Below are positions 36,926 to 50,942 of a stretch of DNA of 64,000 nt, one piece after another. The notes under the pieces are model-generated. The model saw only the letters and a list, made by a program, of their open reading frames with translations, was not told the DNA's origin and searched no databases. Source of the DNA: Strongylocentrotus purpuratus. Lineage: Eukaryota; Echinodermata; Echinoidea; Camarodonta; Strongylocentrotidae. Location: NCBI RefSeq assembly GCF_000002235.5, contig NW_022145596.1:29425867-29489866 (forward strand), in the 5' to 3' direction. Position numbers and translations under genes: made by a program. Within the stretch, counting starts at the first letter, position 1. Every line of letters begins with the position of its first letter.

Positions 36926-36975
36926 CATGTGACGTCCTTAAAGACGTTTTGAGAACGTTTTTAGAACGTCATGTG
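36926..36975. repeat. Short imperfect hairpin related to the foldback unit
   Basis: CATGTGACGTCCTTAAAGACG is the left arm and AGAACGTCATGTG the right arm. The left arm resembles the ACGTGTGACGTCCTTTTAAGG piece of the foldback repeat near 3000. It may be a relict end of that family. Confidence 0.4.
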
Positions 36976-37280
36976 TGTTTCATGGCGTATAAGTCACAAA
37001 ACGCACCGGCGCCAATACATTCTATTTCTTTTCTCATCAAATGATCAGACGTTAATAAATAACTAATACAAATTGAACTAACAAATATTGAAATAAATGA
37101 ATAGATAAATATATAAGTAAACAAGTAAATGAATACAAATACAAGTAGGATACTAATTGTGTCCTGATGCGTAGCGTGGATCGAGTCATTAAAGGGCACT
37201 AGGTCTTATAGGTAGATGTATATTATTGCAAGAGAAAAATTTCATCGGGTGAGAGAGAAAGGGTGGTGTAGGACGGGAAA

Positions 37281-37620
37281 GTGGCGGATCCAGGGGGGCC
37301 GGGCCTCCCCCCCCCCCCCTTGAGAAAAAAAAAACATGTAAAAACACGTGATTTTACCTTTTTGGGGGTTGCCCCCCCCCCCTCCCCCGGCGCTCAAGGC
37401 GTGGGGGGGGGGGGGGGTGCAAATTGCAAATTTTCGAGGACCAAAAAAAAAAAAATGTGCGTACCTCCCCCCCCCCCCCCCCCCCCTGGCGCTCAAGGCG
37501 GGGGAGGGGGGGGGGGTGGGGTGCAAATTGCAAATTTTAGAGGACCAAAAAACAAAATGTGCTTACCTCTCTCCCCCCCCCCCCCTCCCCCCCCCCCCCC
37601 CCCCCCCCCTCCCCCCCCCC

Positions 37621-37654
<34 letters not shown>

Positions 37655-37752
37655 ACTGAGCGACTTTTCGGCCAGCGCGATTTTCAAATTTTCTGGAGCA
37701 AAAAAAGAAAAAGTTTGGCCCCTTGCCCTAAGAAATCCTGGATCCGCGCCTG
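37281..37752. mobile_element. Inverted-repeat element with poly-C/poly-G interior
   Basis: The ends are GGCGGATCCAGG (37283-37294) and its near reverse complement CCTGGATCCGCGCC (37737-37750), an end type widespread on short elements of marine invertebrates. The interior holds two copies, about 99 bases apart, of a module with GGCGCTCAAGGCG, a G run, TGCAAATTGCAAATTTT, GAGGACCAAAA, and a C run. A stretch at 37568-37653 is almost pure C. Proline- and glycine-rich open frames up to 348 codons are homopolymer translations. Confidence 0.75.
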
Positions 37753-37784
37753 GGACGGAACGTGTTATCCTTTCTGCGTTGCCT

Positions 37785-37786
<2 letters not shown>

Positions 37787-37833
<47 letters not shown>
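37787..37833. repeat. (CT)n microsatellite
   Basis: Perfect CT run directly downstream of the inverted-repeat element. Confidence 0.92.
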
Positions 37834-37839
<6 letters not shown>

Positions 37840-39840
37840 CTTGCCGTCCCACATCACTTTGGTCACGTGCACCATGTGTCCCGTGCCACTCATTTTGTTG
37901 TGGTTCATCCCAATCGCAAGGATCCGATTACAGCACAGACAGATTCACATGCAACTATACAGTAGATGCATTACAACCATCAATTGAAGCCAAAAATGAG
38001 GATAATATATACCCTTTCAGTTCATTTTCAATTCTAATCAATAACATTAAATTAAATTACAGTCCTAATCATGGTAATAAAACTATTTGTGCTAGTTCGT
38101 GTGACCGTAACCTGATACCTTTACAGGTTCGCTTTATTTCAGGAGGGAGAGATTCCTCAAGAAATCCGTGGGCAGTTCTGGGTTTTCAGTATTTGTTGCC
38201 ATGTCTGGGTGTTCGTATCCATCTTGGTTTCAACACAGGTCGAGTTGAGAAGGTGAAACTTTTTCTTTTAAAAAGTGAAAACCTGATTCAAGGAATGAGT
38301 TTTTTTCTACAAGAACACACCGGTTGATTGACCCCCAAGCCAGTCAATAACCGAGAAAGTCTTCTTGAGATGACGGTACAATTCAAAAGCGTTTCTAGCA
38401 AGTTTCTAACTCTGGCAAAGGCTTTAAAAAAAATCGATGTATAACTATCACAAAGGGAAAATAGATTTCTTTATCATTATTCTTAGTTACGAAGGGAATA
38501 TAAAATCCCAAAGAGCGCTCGCTATGAAATGCATTATTCCCCTGATGGTACGTAGCTGTAACCCATGTCTGATAACTAAAAGAGATAAATTCCAAATCCA
38601 TCCTTTCTTCCGACTGCTTATTCAGCTTTACCCGAGCGACCAAAAAAAAAACTTTTTCATTCCCACTTTTATATATCTTTCTTTTCACTCTGCAGTGTTG
38701 ACTCGATCGATCGTGGGTTATGCTTTACTCAAGGAAGGAATTTCTGCGAGCGATCGCTTTCCGCAAATGACAAAAATGTCATTTGAAGACCCAATTTGAA
38801 TGCCGAACAAATATCATATTCAGGTCAGGCGCAATAAAACAGTGGTTGTTCTCTATAGCTCTGTCCTTATAGTTTTGTTTCCCATGCGTGTCATTTATAT
38901 ACGAAGAACGTGTTTAAACAAAAAAGAAATAGCGGGGGGGATTGTTGGTGTCTAAACGAGAAGTCATTAAAGTTGTCCTCTTTTTCAATACGGGTCATAT
39001 TATTGGAAACCTTTGAAGAGCAGAGCATTTCCCAATAGGAAAAAGTGTGTAATTGGGCATTTCAGTTTTCAATAAGCGTTTTATTTTTATTACATTTTAT
39101 ACACGTAGAGTTGAAGGTACGTGCATTTCCATCAGGCCTAGGCCATTCCCGGGGATAGTATATAAACAATCCTCAACATTCATACAACCCCCCCCCCCCC
39201 TCCCACTCTCTCCCTTCCTTTCCATTTATATGTTTCATTGTCTCATTATACACACATCGCATTTGCACACAAGCACACACACACCCACATACAAATATAA
39301 TTACACAATATGACGTGATCAAGTTGAATGTCAAATGATTACGATTGTGATTAAAATTTAATGATTACTGATTACAATCCGAACTGCAATTTGAACAGCA
39401 ACCTGCAATATGAGGGGAAAATGTATTATTGGTCTTCTCTCTCTCTCTGTTTGTATTTTCTTTCTTTCCCTTCCCCACTCTTTCTCTCTCGAATCTATTT
39501 TGTACATTTGTTGTACAATTTATGTATATAGCTACCTTTTTTAAAAATTATTTCACTATCATAATTGCATGCATCTATCTCTTACACGTACATGTACGTA
39601 TTATAATTTTAGGTCAATTGACTGATTGCTGACTTTAAATGGACAACGTTCCTCCGGCAATATACAAAAAAAAATTACATATCTGAAGAAGAAGAAAAAA
39701 ATTGAGATCATGTACACAGCTTGATGATGTAAACATAGCGAGACACCGTGTATGTTTTTTTTCCAAGAAATGAAAATAATTGCAATCAAAATGATTGAAG
39801 TTAAGGGCCCTATAGTGAAGGAGATTGCAGCAAACCGTTC
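37840..39840. other. Intergenic stretch without recognised features
   Basis: Contains a C run at 39187-39201, a CA-rich tract near 39250-39290 and a CT-rich stretch near 39440. No gene could be supported. Confidence 0.55.
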
Positions 39841-39869
39841 GGAAAAGTAGCGGGGAAAAGAGAGGCAAG

Positions 39870-39884
39870 AGAGACGGACAGAGG

Positions 39885-39915
<31 letters not shown>

Positions 39916-39931
39916 AGAGAGAGAGAGAGAG

Positions 39932-39967
<36 letters not shown>

Positions 39968-40205
39968 GAGGCAGAAAGTGAGAGGGTGATATAGAGACAG
40001 AAACAGGAAAGAGGGGACATAGAAATGACGAGACAGACATAGAAAGAGAGAGAGAGAGAGAGAGGCGAGGAGGTAGGGAGCGATAAAGGGATAGCAAAAG
40101 AGTGATTTTGAGGTAGAGAAAAGCGAGATAATTACAGAGGGAGTGAGAAAGAGAGAGAGAGAGAGAGATGGAGAGAGAGAGAGAGGAGGTGGGGGAGAGG
40201 GAGGA
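39870..40205. repeat. Compound (GA)n tract
   Basis: Several GA runs separated by short AGACAG/ATGAGAG breaks. Minus-strand Ser/Leu-rich open frames of up to 146 codons are repeat translations. Confidence 0.92.
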
Positions 40206-42475
40206 GAGAATAAACAATTTTGCTTCGGTTGTAATGGGTGAAATTACCATGACTACCTATCGATAATGAAGCTTGTATTCTTTGTATGCACTTTTAACAA
40301 ACATGACCAAAGAGATTCATAATTGGGTGATAATAAAACATGAGTTCGTGAGATATTTAAGGAGCAATGAACATACGCCCCAATACCTTCTCCTCATGTT
40401 TAAAAAATAAATATTTAAGCTTTGTTTCAAGAAAACGAATCTATTCTATTTATATAATGCATACAAACTAGAAATTGAAGTACAATAATCATATTGATAT
40501 CCATCGGCGGAAGGCATAAGGAAGAGATAAAGAATTAAGTAATCAATCAGTCCTACTGTAAATTACCCTTGGGAGCAGGAATTCATGAATTAAAACCAAC
40601 TACAATTTTCCATAACCGGAACTATTAAAATTGATGAGGATGAATTTAAAGTGTTCAAATCGCATGCATATAAATATAAAATTATCTCTTTACATTAATA
40701 AGTATTGAGAAGATCTACATAAGACGATTATCGTCGAGGATTTTCAAAGAAAACCCTGCATTCTTTGTTTGCTTTTGCTTCATTAAATTATTGCACTTGA
40801 AGGAATTTCTCCAAAAAATGTTTTCATATTAAATCATATTGAAATTTACTGAAACATTTTAATACATTTTCGAATGTAATCTTTTTATAAAAGGAAATCA
40901 TGTTGTGAGTAGTCGAAAATCAACACAGTGATCATTTTATCCTTGCTCATATACTGACGACTTTCGTTCCAATTCTGTAGCCTTACTATCCTCAGATATA
41001 TCATGTTCAATTCAATTTACCCATTTCTTGAGAAGCTTTTGCGTTTTTGTCTTGCCAGTCTAAAAATAAATCATGATATACACATATTGTGCTGTTGTTG
41101 AGCCCCAATTATTATACTCTATTTCATGTAACAGCGCTGTCAATCAATGCCCATTGTGTTCCAGACATGCTGAGCTGTTTTTATTCATCCAATTTATTTC
41201 GTTACATGTGATTTTTTTCCCCCGATATTTCTCTCGAGCTGAAGAACATTGGAAAAGACACCACAAAACAGAACCGAGGGTGCACAAAAAAGGGGGACAA
41301 ACTCGTTTAAATCTAATTTGGGAATCACCACTGAGACCCCTGTCTTTTTCGGGTTTGCACACAAATCTCCTATACATACTGGATCGTCTTAAGACTCGTT
41401 CTGCTAAATGCAAATTGAATTTGAACTGCTTCACATATAAGTTACCATGACAACGCAATCGACGTCACGTTGACTTGTTCCAAGAAACCTTCCGCGTAAA
41501 TACAAATGGCTACTTGTACAATGCTTTCATGACATCTATACATCTATTGATATAACTCTTCTCCTATCGCATTCTGAAAAACAGTCCATTTCCATTTTTC
41601 TCTCGCTATCAAAACATTATCACTGCTGACAATGTATCAGAGTAAACTCGAATATGCTTTTGCTTGAATTGTATACAACCTGCCCTGAGAAAGTAAACAA
41701 ATGCGAGCGAGACATCCAGACGACTTTGTACGCACACGCCTGACCTGTCAATAAAAAGGCGGTCAATTTTCATCACGACCATTGGAGATTATTTTGTTCT
41801 GTTTTATGCTTCACCATCACTTTGCTTCCACTTTCGGTCAGGTTTGACGGACATGTGAGAGTTTCTGATGTCCCGAGGATCGAAAAACAAATGTATGATA
41901 ACTATCAGATGACATAGCGAAGGAGAGGCACAGGGGCCCACTCGTCGGCAATTTTTAAGACATCTCCCCCCCCCCCCCCCCCCCCGTCAATGAAACCTGG
42001 ATCCATCAGTATTCTTACTTAGGAAAGAATACATAATATATCTAGTCCTAAGAAAAAGAGTCAATGTATACTTAGTTCTGAATTAATTATATTTACCATA
42101 ATTTTCCCTGAATTCTTTTTTAAGATTTGAAAACAAAACAAGTACAATAAACATCTCTTACGAAGGCATGTTGGGGATTCTGAAAATTAACATCGCAAAC
42201 AATCGTTTAGTGCTTTATGAATGCCATGTGTCTGTACAAATACGATAATAGCGATCGGAACTTACTTTGAGGCGCGTTGCATCGCAACAGATTGCTATAA
42301 GACCAAATCATTATAGCCCAAATCTATAGCTATTCGTTGACGAATAGACATTGCTCGCACTTGATTAAACGCACACGAATCCATGCAAAAATTTGGCAAT
42401 TGCTACCAAAAGCATTTCCTCGCAGAAACAATGGCAGCAAAAATGGATAAATATCACGTACTGACGCGTAAGAGT
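40206..42475. other. Intergenic stretch without recognised features
   Basis: AT-rich, with a 20-base C run at about 41966-41985. A 125-codon open frame at 41073-41450 has no recognised domain and no splice context. Confidence 0.55.
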
Positions 42476-42680
42476 TTAAAGGGAGGCTTTACTACTTCAG
42501 CAAGAAAGAATTAGACCACCCAGTGAGCCATCGAGGTCACTGTGACAGGTGGCTATCTCATTAACTCAGCTCTCATTTAACATAAGAAAAAGAGGATCAT
42601 GGGGGACCAACAGGCACCGATTTGGGAAGTTTTCTATAAAGAGGGAGCAAGTAGCTACAAGTAGGACAGTGTGCCTTTAA
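42476..42680 (-). mobile_element. TTAA-flanked MITE (piggyBac-like target), copy 2
   Basis: Bounded by TTAA at 42476-42479 and 42677-42680. The end sequences AGGGAGGCTTTACTAC and GTAGGACAGTGTGCCT are inverted, with about 11 of 16 positions matching. The body is the reverse of copy 1 at 7739-7932 with moderate divergence. Non-coding. Confidence 0.82.
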
Positions 42681-45600
42681 AGGTGCATTAGGATGTTGTT
42701 GGGTATTGTGAAGTCAAAGCTGCTTTTTTTACTATGTTTTTTTAAATCTAAACGTCATTGATAAGGTAAAAAATATGGGCAAATCCAAATAGCGATGTAT
42801 TTCAACTTTATTTATTTATCTTAGATAAATAAAATCACAGGTTAAGAAGACGAAACCATCCCAAACAACAACCATGAGAATAAGGGTGAATAAGTATACA
42901 ATTGAAGAACTTCGTGATAAATTTCACAGTGCAATCTTCCTCTATACATAAAGGCACAGTTTTGTCAGGGGGTTGACGTCTTGTGCCCGAATGACTAATT
43001 GCACATTATTTTCTAAATTTTGCAAAAGGGCAAATCACCTGGGACCCAAAATCAGCGAATGTATTTTTTGAGGGACAGGTGATAATGCGATTTTTTTAAA
43101 ATCACCAAACAATTAGTGTAAAAGCTTCAAAGAGATCGTATCGTAACGTATTTTGGAGGTGAGGATCGCCCCAATAGCGTACAATTCATTTTGTTTTGGT
43201 GGGGAAAATGCCCAGCCCCCGGCTTGCTTCTCTTAGAAAACCGTTTCCAATAAACATGATTAAGACAACTAGGCTACATGAATTATTAAGAGGGATTATA
43301 CACTGATATAGATGTATTACTCAAGAACAACACAACTTCGAGAGTCAGGGCGTCTTCTCACAAAACCATCGTAAGTTCAAAATACACATCCCATTGAAAC
43401 GTGTGTTCAATTCCAATACATGAATTTTAATTTGACACCCGCAATTTAATGCGATGTCCGCGAACTTATACTTACGGCGGTTTCATGAAACCTTGCCCAG
43501 ATCCATTTTGTCGCATCGATATCGGAGAATGTCTCAGAGGATAGTTATAATCTAGAGGCCGATATCGCTGAGTGTATATCTGATGCTACTCGAGAAGGAC
43601 TCAGGGGGCGTCAAGTAGTTAGTCAGACATCATCGTCCGCTTCAACATCAGGATGATAAACGATCACATTCAAATTCCTTCTATTTATATCAAAATCACA
43701 GGTTTTGGTGCCATTAAAAACGTCATGATGACGCGGTCAAACTCTTCTAGGCTCTACGAAGGAATACTTGGAGTGACACGTAAGGGCTTGGATAAAAATC
43801 ACAGATGGGGTTTCGTTTATGTTCCCTCTTATTTTAGTCTTTTTTTACCCTTGCTTTGGGGACTTCGAGTCCATGATCCATAGATATAGCCTCATTAGTC
43901 CTACAAACCGATTACTTAAAGACAGATAATTCAGCTGAGGTATCATGTTCTCAGCTTCTTTATAAGGAGTAAACGAACTACGGGATATCCGCTTTCTTAA
44001 CAATACTTTCATTTATTGTAATCCTCAATGCATCACCATGTACGCTGCTCTTTACCCAGTAAAGTTCCCCTGCCTTTAATACAGCCATGCATCAATCCCT
44101 TAAAATGTGTAATGAGAATTTCAAATCTCCTTTGGGATAAAATGCTTCCTGTATAATTATTGATGAAATCGAGATCTAATTTAAACAAGTAACACCGACC
44201 TGTATTCGATATAGAACGCTGATGCAACAATTGTCCTCACCCCCTCCCAATCCAGGCTCTTCTACCATTCATGTTCATTAAGATGTAAGATTTTGCACAT
44301 TTGCTACTTAAAGCTAGGATACATCTTTATTCTGCAAATTCTTGGATGATAACAAATTCCTCTCCTGTTTTCTTTCGCCTTTAATTATATATTTTCTACC
44401 TATTTTCTCTTATAGTCTATTGTTGATCTTACTAATTTTAATAAATTTCTTCATAATAATATCCCTTCCCAATGAACTATTATAGAAAGAATATAACGTA
44501 GCACTACATGGCCATTTTGTCCCAACTATTGTAAAGGCATGGTCACAAATCTACTGGCAGATTGTTATACTGCAGGATTCTTATCTGAGGAATAAGTTGT
44601 ATATCGTTTTGATTGCGAGAAAACATCACGATATTACTTGGATAGTCGATGTCCCCACCCTCTTATTGGAAAATGATTTTGTCCCGGATAAAAGGATTTA
44701 TCATAACTCGTTCCGAATAAAAAAGAACTTCCTATAATCCAGTATAGTCGCAGTCATCTACCTGCTCGTATATAAGCAATCACATATCCACAAACGAGCA
44801 GGTCGATGGTCGAACATCCCATTTATTTGTTCATATTGGTAGTCGTAAAAACAGGAATTCCCAAACCAGCAAATATTTTCAAAACAAGGCGATTGGAGAA
44901 GAGAAAGAAGAAAATAAGTGACATCAAGCCTATTTCTGTCGACAAGGTTATTGGCGGGAAAAATGGTGTAGGAAATAATTTACGTACCGGCCTCATCAAG
45001 ATGAATCGTTCTGTAAGAATAAAATTTACTTGGAAAACCACAACCGACCCTCAAGCGTCCTGATTTGTATTTATTTCCTACCATTTCCTTTTTCCTACCG
45101 CAAAAAATCTTTTAGAATTATCCGGTTTTTCCCCCTGAAGTGTTTTGTTATGCACTGGATGGCTGAACTTTTGGTATAACTGGGAAATAGGGATCAGACT
45201 AGATTTTAATAACAGTTCATTTTTCCTTTGAGGTAAAAAAAAACAAACATAATAAATACCATTTTGCCAAGGTTGGTGGCTTTATTATTAGGTATAAAAA
45301 CGATTGAGTATTTTAGGCTCGTCCACTGACATTGTTTTATTGATTTATTTTCCTTTAACAAATTTGAGAAGCAAATAGAAATCTGCCAAGTGAATTATAT
45401 ATTACATCATTGCTGCAATTTTCTATTCTTGTCAACTTATGACATTGAACAAAAAATGACAAACCCTGTTGGCAGGTCTGTTAACGTATTGATTAATAAT
45501 TCTGTTCTCGCTTGGACGTGCCTACAGAGAACAATATCAACTTACGTGCTCGTGCGCGGGAAAATTGTTTCCATTTTAATGTCATTTTGTTTGAATTTCA

Positions 45601-48600
45601 TCGATGTTACCCAACGCCGAATCCATAGATGGATATGACATTATGCCGCATGCGTTTCAGTGTTTTCAGCAATTTCGTGCTTTTCTCGACTTTCATTGTG
45701 AGATAAAGAGAAATGATTTCCGACAAGGATTTGTCCTGGGTAAGCAAAGCGATATAGATAAGGAAAGAATTCAAGGGGAAATTTGAAATTTACAGGGAAA
45801 TGTGGTAAAGGAGATGAAAAGAGAGAAGGAATGAAAGAAAGATCAGATGAAGCAACAAAATGTCATCATAAAGAAGGAGGTGAAAAGGGAAATGTTTTAC
45901 GTGATATCGTGTAAATGTTTTGTTTTTTAATGTGGAGAATGAACAATAAGAAAACTACAGCGCAAACGAATAAATTATTAGAAAATTAAAGCAAAGTATT
46001 AGAAGTTAAAACAAAAAGATGAAGAGAAAATGAAAAAACGGAAGTGATAAAATGAATAGGCCTAAATGAAAACAGTAAGTAAAAAGGGAACATGGAAACT
46101 AAACCGCAAAAGAAATTTTAAAATAAAAAAGAGTTCATATCAAAACAGTGCAAAGTCAGACAAAGGATGCGATCAATAAACCTACAAAGTATATCCCAAT
46201 AAATTCGATAAACGATTTATTTCCGTTTGAATGTAATCATTATCCGTTTCGTTTTGTGCATGTTTACAAACAAACAATGACACTATATCCTCGACCTTTT
46301 TCTGAATCGCACCTTTTAAAAACAATCATCCAATAAAATCAGAAAATTACAAAGCAAGAACGTGAATTGCCAATACATCGTTTTTTTGTAGAGCACGATG
46401 TTGAAATATGATGCCGACTTCCGGGGAAACAAGTATACATGGGAACAGAACACGAAGATACGAATTAAGCGCTTCTAGCTAGAAAACGCTCAATTTCCAA
46501 TACCCTCGGTCAAGAATCTAGTGCAACTTAGATAATAAATTTTCTTGCGTTTACGGAAGAGGAACTAACCCAGCAAATCAGCTTTCCAGTTTCCATATAC
46601 TATTTCACTTACATCGAAAGATACGCATAAACGAATGTCTATAATTTATTTTTCGCCTGAATTATATCGGCCGGAAGGCTATCATCTTGCTGTCTATAAC
46701 AGCTTCGGGGTTAAACAAGTTTACACGGAATCAATATAGAAGTGAAACTCGATCACCATGTTTTATTGATTCGATTTGGCAATACGGCCTTTCCGGTCGG
46801 TTAGAAATAGGTTTAGATTCCGTGACTGGGTATAAATTCAGCTAATCATTGATGTATAAATAACTAAGTCTTAGTTCAGACTCCAACGACGACGATGTAA
46901 ACAATGTAAACAAGGTAAAGTTTTGCTATTTTATCTTATTTTCTTTCCCCCAATAGATAGCGATTGAAACCTTTAAAACATTTGACGTTAATAACTTTGG
47001 TATTTACATATCATACCTTAATGTAAAATGTATATATTATGCATACAGCTAGGACAGAATTGAATGAAAATATATTAAACTTCAACTTTATGAATTGATA
47101 TTAAAAGGATAATATTACTGTGATAATAAAATTACGTTTGAATGTATTACTTTATAACTCAATTTTTATTTATAAACTTTCATTAATCATAAATGATTCA
47201 TAAAGATAAGATGCAAAATGTCAAATTATAAATATTCATTGTAGAACGTTTTTATGTTAATAGAATTCCCCCGCAACTACAACACCTACGGTAAGGGCAA
47301 GGTGTAAACGTGTTCATACTCCATGACGACCAAAATACAACACTTCTTGAGACCAATAATTAAAATGCAGATTAGGTCGATGGATATCTTGTATCAAGAC
47401 CACGTGAATTAAGCCCAACGAACACTACACTATCGTCCTGTGATCTGGTATTCAAATAAATGTAAATTGTATTAGACAGGATATCTAAACACAGTTCATC
47501 ATCTTCATGATTTAGCTTCTAAATAATAAGAATACCAACACCTGGAATGTAGTGGGATGAACTCTTCTAGTCAGATTCGGCTTCAAATCCTAAACAATAG
47601 TCATGATGATTCTGAGCCGAAATAGCTGTTCCTCTTCCAAGAAAGCATGAAATCGCTTGGAACTATTTTTTTTTAAATAATAGGCCTTTGAGTATTCATA
47701 TCCTTCATAGAGATTTTACATGTTTGAGTTTTTGAATCAATTGCTATTGCAAAGTCTTCCAAAATCGGACCGTGGTCAGATCGTGTAGTGTGCGGTAGGC
47801 TTTACCTGTCTAGAATAATTCTATAGATTGACCTAGTCCGCATGCAGAAACACAACCTGACAACAAATGATTCCCCCTCAGAAAGTGTCTCAATTCAAAT
47901 TAACACCGCTGTGCGGGGTCTCCATTCACTTATGCATTCCAGGTTAGTATTGATCTGCCTAATTGGCATCGATCTTCGCGCACACCGAAACGAACCATGG
48001 ACCGTTACGAAGCCAATGCCAAGGATCGGGTTTCGGGTGTGATTTTCGCGCAAGGTACGAAGGGCCATTTCCGTTTGCTTGTTCTCCGTGCGCGTCACTG
48101 CAACTTTAATTACTATGCTGTCTGAATGAGTGCGACAGTAGGGCAGAGTGTGATATCTGAACTAAGCTAATTTAAGCTATTTTCTCTTCCATCATTTTAT
48201 TTATCTAACGAACCTAGGAGCATGGATTAAATGACAACTTTAGTTCAACCCTTCTAGGATTTATACACGGTTACTTTATACATGTGTATACAAACCGACA
48301 AGATGGTTTGTATGTCTTCATTATATATCGGTGAAGGATTGATTTTCTTTAAAAAAACTTTTAGAATTGAACAATGTACGTGTGTGCATACGTGTATGTG
48401 TGCCTCTTTTTCGGACACTCTCAGATGATATAATGCACGATAGTTCCTGAAAAAAGTCTAGTCTCTTTTGTTATTTCTGCTTATGATGTTTTGATGTTTT
48501 CCAATAGTTTTCGGCAGGACTCGATCCAAAAATATTGATGAATTTTAACCCATTGCCTGCTGGAACTGGGTGGTCCATGTTTTAACCCTAAGGAAATGAG

Positions 48601-50220
48601 ATAATTCAGTATTTAAATCAATGGATTAAGGCTCTGTTATTCGTAGGTAGAACACAATGGAGCATTCAGAATAAATTTAAGCAGTATCTTTTACTGATGA
48701 CCTGCACTCGAAATATATTTTGATACATATATTAATCATCTATTGGCAGATACCGACCCGTTTCATCGTCAAACTTCAACGTTGGCATCTATTCCTACGT
48801 CAAGCTGTGCTTTTCGGTACTCGAGTGATACGTGATCACATGACACTCTACGCATATCCACAAGGAGCGGTCACGTGATGCTCGTGACGGCGCCGACGGT
48901 CTCCCTTGGTCACGCAGCGCCAAGTCTTAATCAATTGCGACAGCGGTATGATAGGGAGTTAGGTGTACTTTGATACATTGCAATATAGGGTAATTATCTT
49001 CCATACAGCAGCAGTAAGCTGTGATGCATCCTTCCTAATCTGGCGGTAATGACAGGGGTAGAACAGCCGGTGGCGGTTAGCTGGACCTCGCTACGGCTAA
49101 TGACACGTAAAATTAACATGTACAATGTCACGCTCTTTTGCACGCATAAAGGTGAGTTTCCCCTGGAATTTATGAACAATTTGTCTGCTACGCGCCAGAA
49201 GGGTGTTAACCATCTAAACAAAGTTATATGAAAGCAACGTCCTTTTAGCTGCCAGCTGAAAAAAATATCCAGAAATTGACAGACATCGTCCATTGTATAT
49301 TTCGAAGGATAGTTAAGATGAGGTGTAGTTAAAAAAGATAAATGCAAATTTCTTTTGAAAGATATATTTATGTGAACTAAAATGAAAATTGTAAGCGCGG
49401 ATGTATGTAAATTTGTTTAAAACGAGTCTTATTATTCGCTCAAATACTCAAAGTTACTTAAAGGCTTGGAAACCAAGAAAATGAATGTATCCTTTTAAAA
49501 CAAGAATGTACGATTAAGACAAACAATTTTTCCTTCGATCCATTTTTTTAAATTTTTTTATATTTTAGTCAAGAACCTCTTGATTGAAATTGGAGAAGTG
49601 TATTGTATTTACAAATTCATCTTCCTCCGGTACTTAAAAAAAAGAAGAACATGTTTCAGTTACTAAATGTCATTTCATAACTTGCTTACGAAAGTCTTAG
49701 TCTGCCTCAAGGTCCATCCTGTCTGTCCATGTGGACACTGGGTTTCCTTGTTGATGCACTCAGAAAACATCATGTTTTCTTACTGAAAAGAAGGAAACCC
49801 CATAGGGATGCAATTTTGAAACCGCTTAAATAGAATCGATATATATGCTTTCCTGTATGAACGCAACGATTGGCGCCACACGATTTGTTAAGGATCAAGA
49901 CGTACTCATCATCTATCAAATCCTTCGATGCATATTGTATTATCATATCAAATCCTCAAACATGGAGTGCAATAGTAAATACCCTTTAGTCCTTGATAGC
50001 ATGTAAACTCGTGGTTATCAATCTAACGGTCAAATAACAAAAAGGGTTTCCCCCTAGTATTTTGTTTTCTTCAAAATGGCAGTATTAGAATATTGCCATT
50101 TTTGAAGAAAAATGAAATTCGAAGGGGATAACCATTTTCATTACTTGACCGTAATGTTGCAAATGTATTTAGATTATTGTAATCTTACTTTAATTGACTC
50201 TCAAAGACACATAACTTTTT
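42681..50220. other. Intergenic stretch, about 7.5 kb, without recognised features
   Basis: AT-rich single-copy-looking sequence with little simple repeat. Notable only for a purine-rich stretch at 45790-46130 and a GC-richer patch with E-box-like CACGTG sites at 48820-48940. Open frames reach about 117 codons without family resemblance. Confidence 0.5.
48871..48878. promoter_or_regulatory. TCACGTGA palindromic E-box
   Basis: A TCACGTGA octamer of the type bound by USF/MITF/TFE bHLH-ZIP factors, in a local GC-richer patch. A second related run, ACGTGATCACATGA, lies about 45 bases upstream. No adjacent gene is visible, so function is unproven. Confidence 0.25.
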
Positions 50221-50230
50221 TAAAGTGTAT

Positions 50231-50500
50231 GTGTGCAGTGACATAGCTCGGGCTCATGTACTGAGGGGCACTGATTTCGTGTGTATGGGGGGGGGGGGGG
50301 CACAGGAAAATTAGTTTGAATAAAATGCCAAAGCTCAAGGTCTGTGGGGTAAAGTCAGGAGGTTAAAAAGGGTTTCACTTTGGTGGTCTTTTCAAGTTAC
50401 CTTTCTCCTCTAAGTTTCATTCTCTCATTTCCATTTTTCTTATTCGATGGGGGGGGGGACGTGCCCCTGTGCCCTACCATATGCAAGTCACTACACGTGT
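50231..50500. mobile_element. Short inverted-repeat element (GCAGTGACATAGC-type ends)
   Basis: The left end GTGTGCAGTGACATAGC and the right end, read in reverse, GTGTAGTGACTTGCAT are similar. Both are followed inward by a G- or C-rich run adjoining GGGGCAC. Ends of this kind mark a common class of marine-invertebrate MITEs. Non-coding. Confidence 0.55.
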
Positions 50501-50942
50501 ACACTTAGTTAACTTACCGAATGCTAACTACTTAGGGAGCAGGTGATACAGACCTTGAGATGAGGCGTGTAGAATCTGTGAAGAGAGGAGATAATCTGTT
50601 AAGAAGACAGAAAATAAATACTGCCAAATGAACTACTAAGTTCCAATTATCCAATTAAAACCCGATCCTTGTGGGGTTTCTATTTGTCACTAAGAGGTTA
50701 CAATAAAAAAACATTAGATATACGATTTTAGCATGCTTAATTTGTATATTGGATGTTTTTATAAGTATACGATATTTAGTAGGTACTGACCCAATTGGTG
50801 CCACATGTATTACACGACTATTCGATCATTAGTGATATTTGAGTAAAAGAGATATCGAGTTTATATTGCTAAAGGTTTGTAGTAATAATCAATCCATATA
50901 CATTGCACAAGCTGGATAAGAATAAGATCTGAAGTAAATATT

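Noticed and set aside
37281-38327. 348-codon plus-strand open frame, proline-rich at its start
   Set aside because: It is a translation through C runs, a CT microsatellite and repeat ends; no domain, and homopolymer lengths alone keep the frame open.
48994-49347. 117-codon minus-strand open frame
   Set aside because: No recognisable domain, no splice sites of note, and length is within chance expectation for a 64-kb window.
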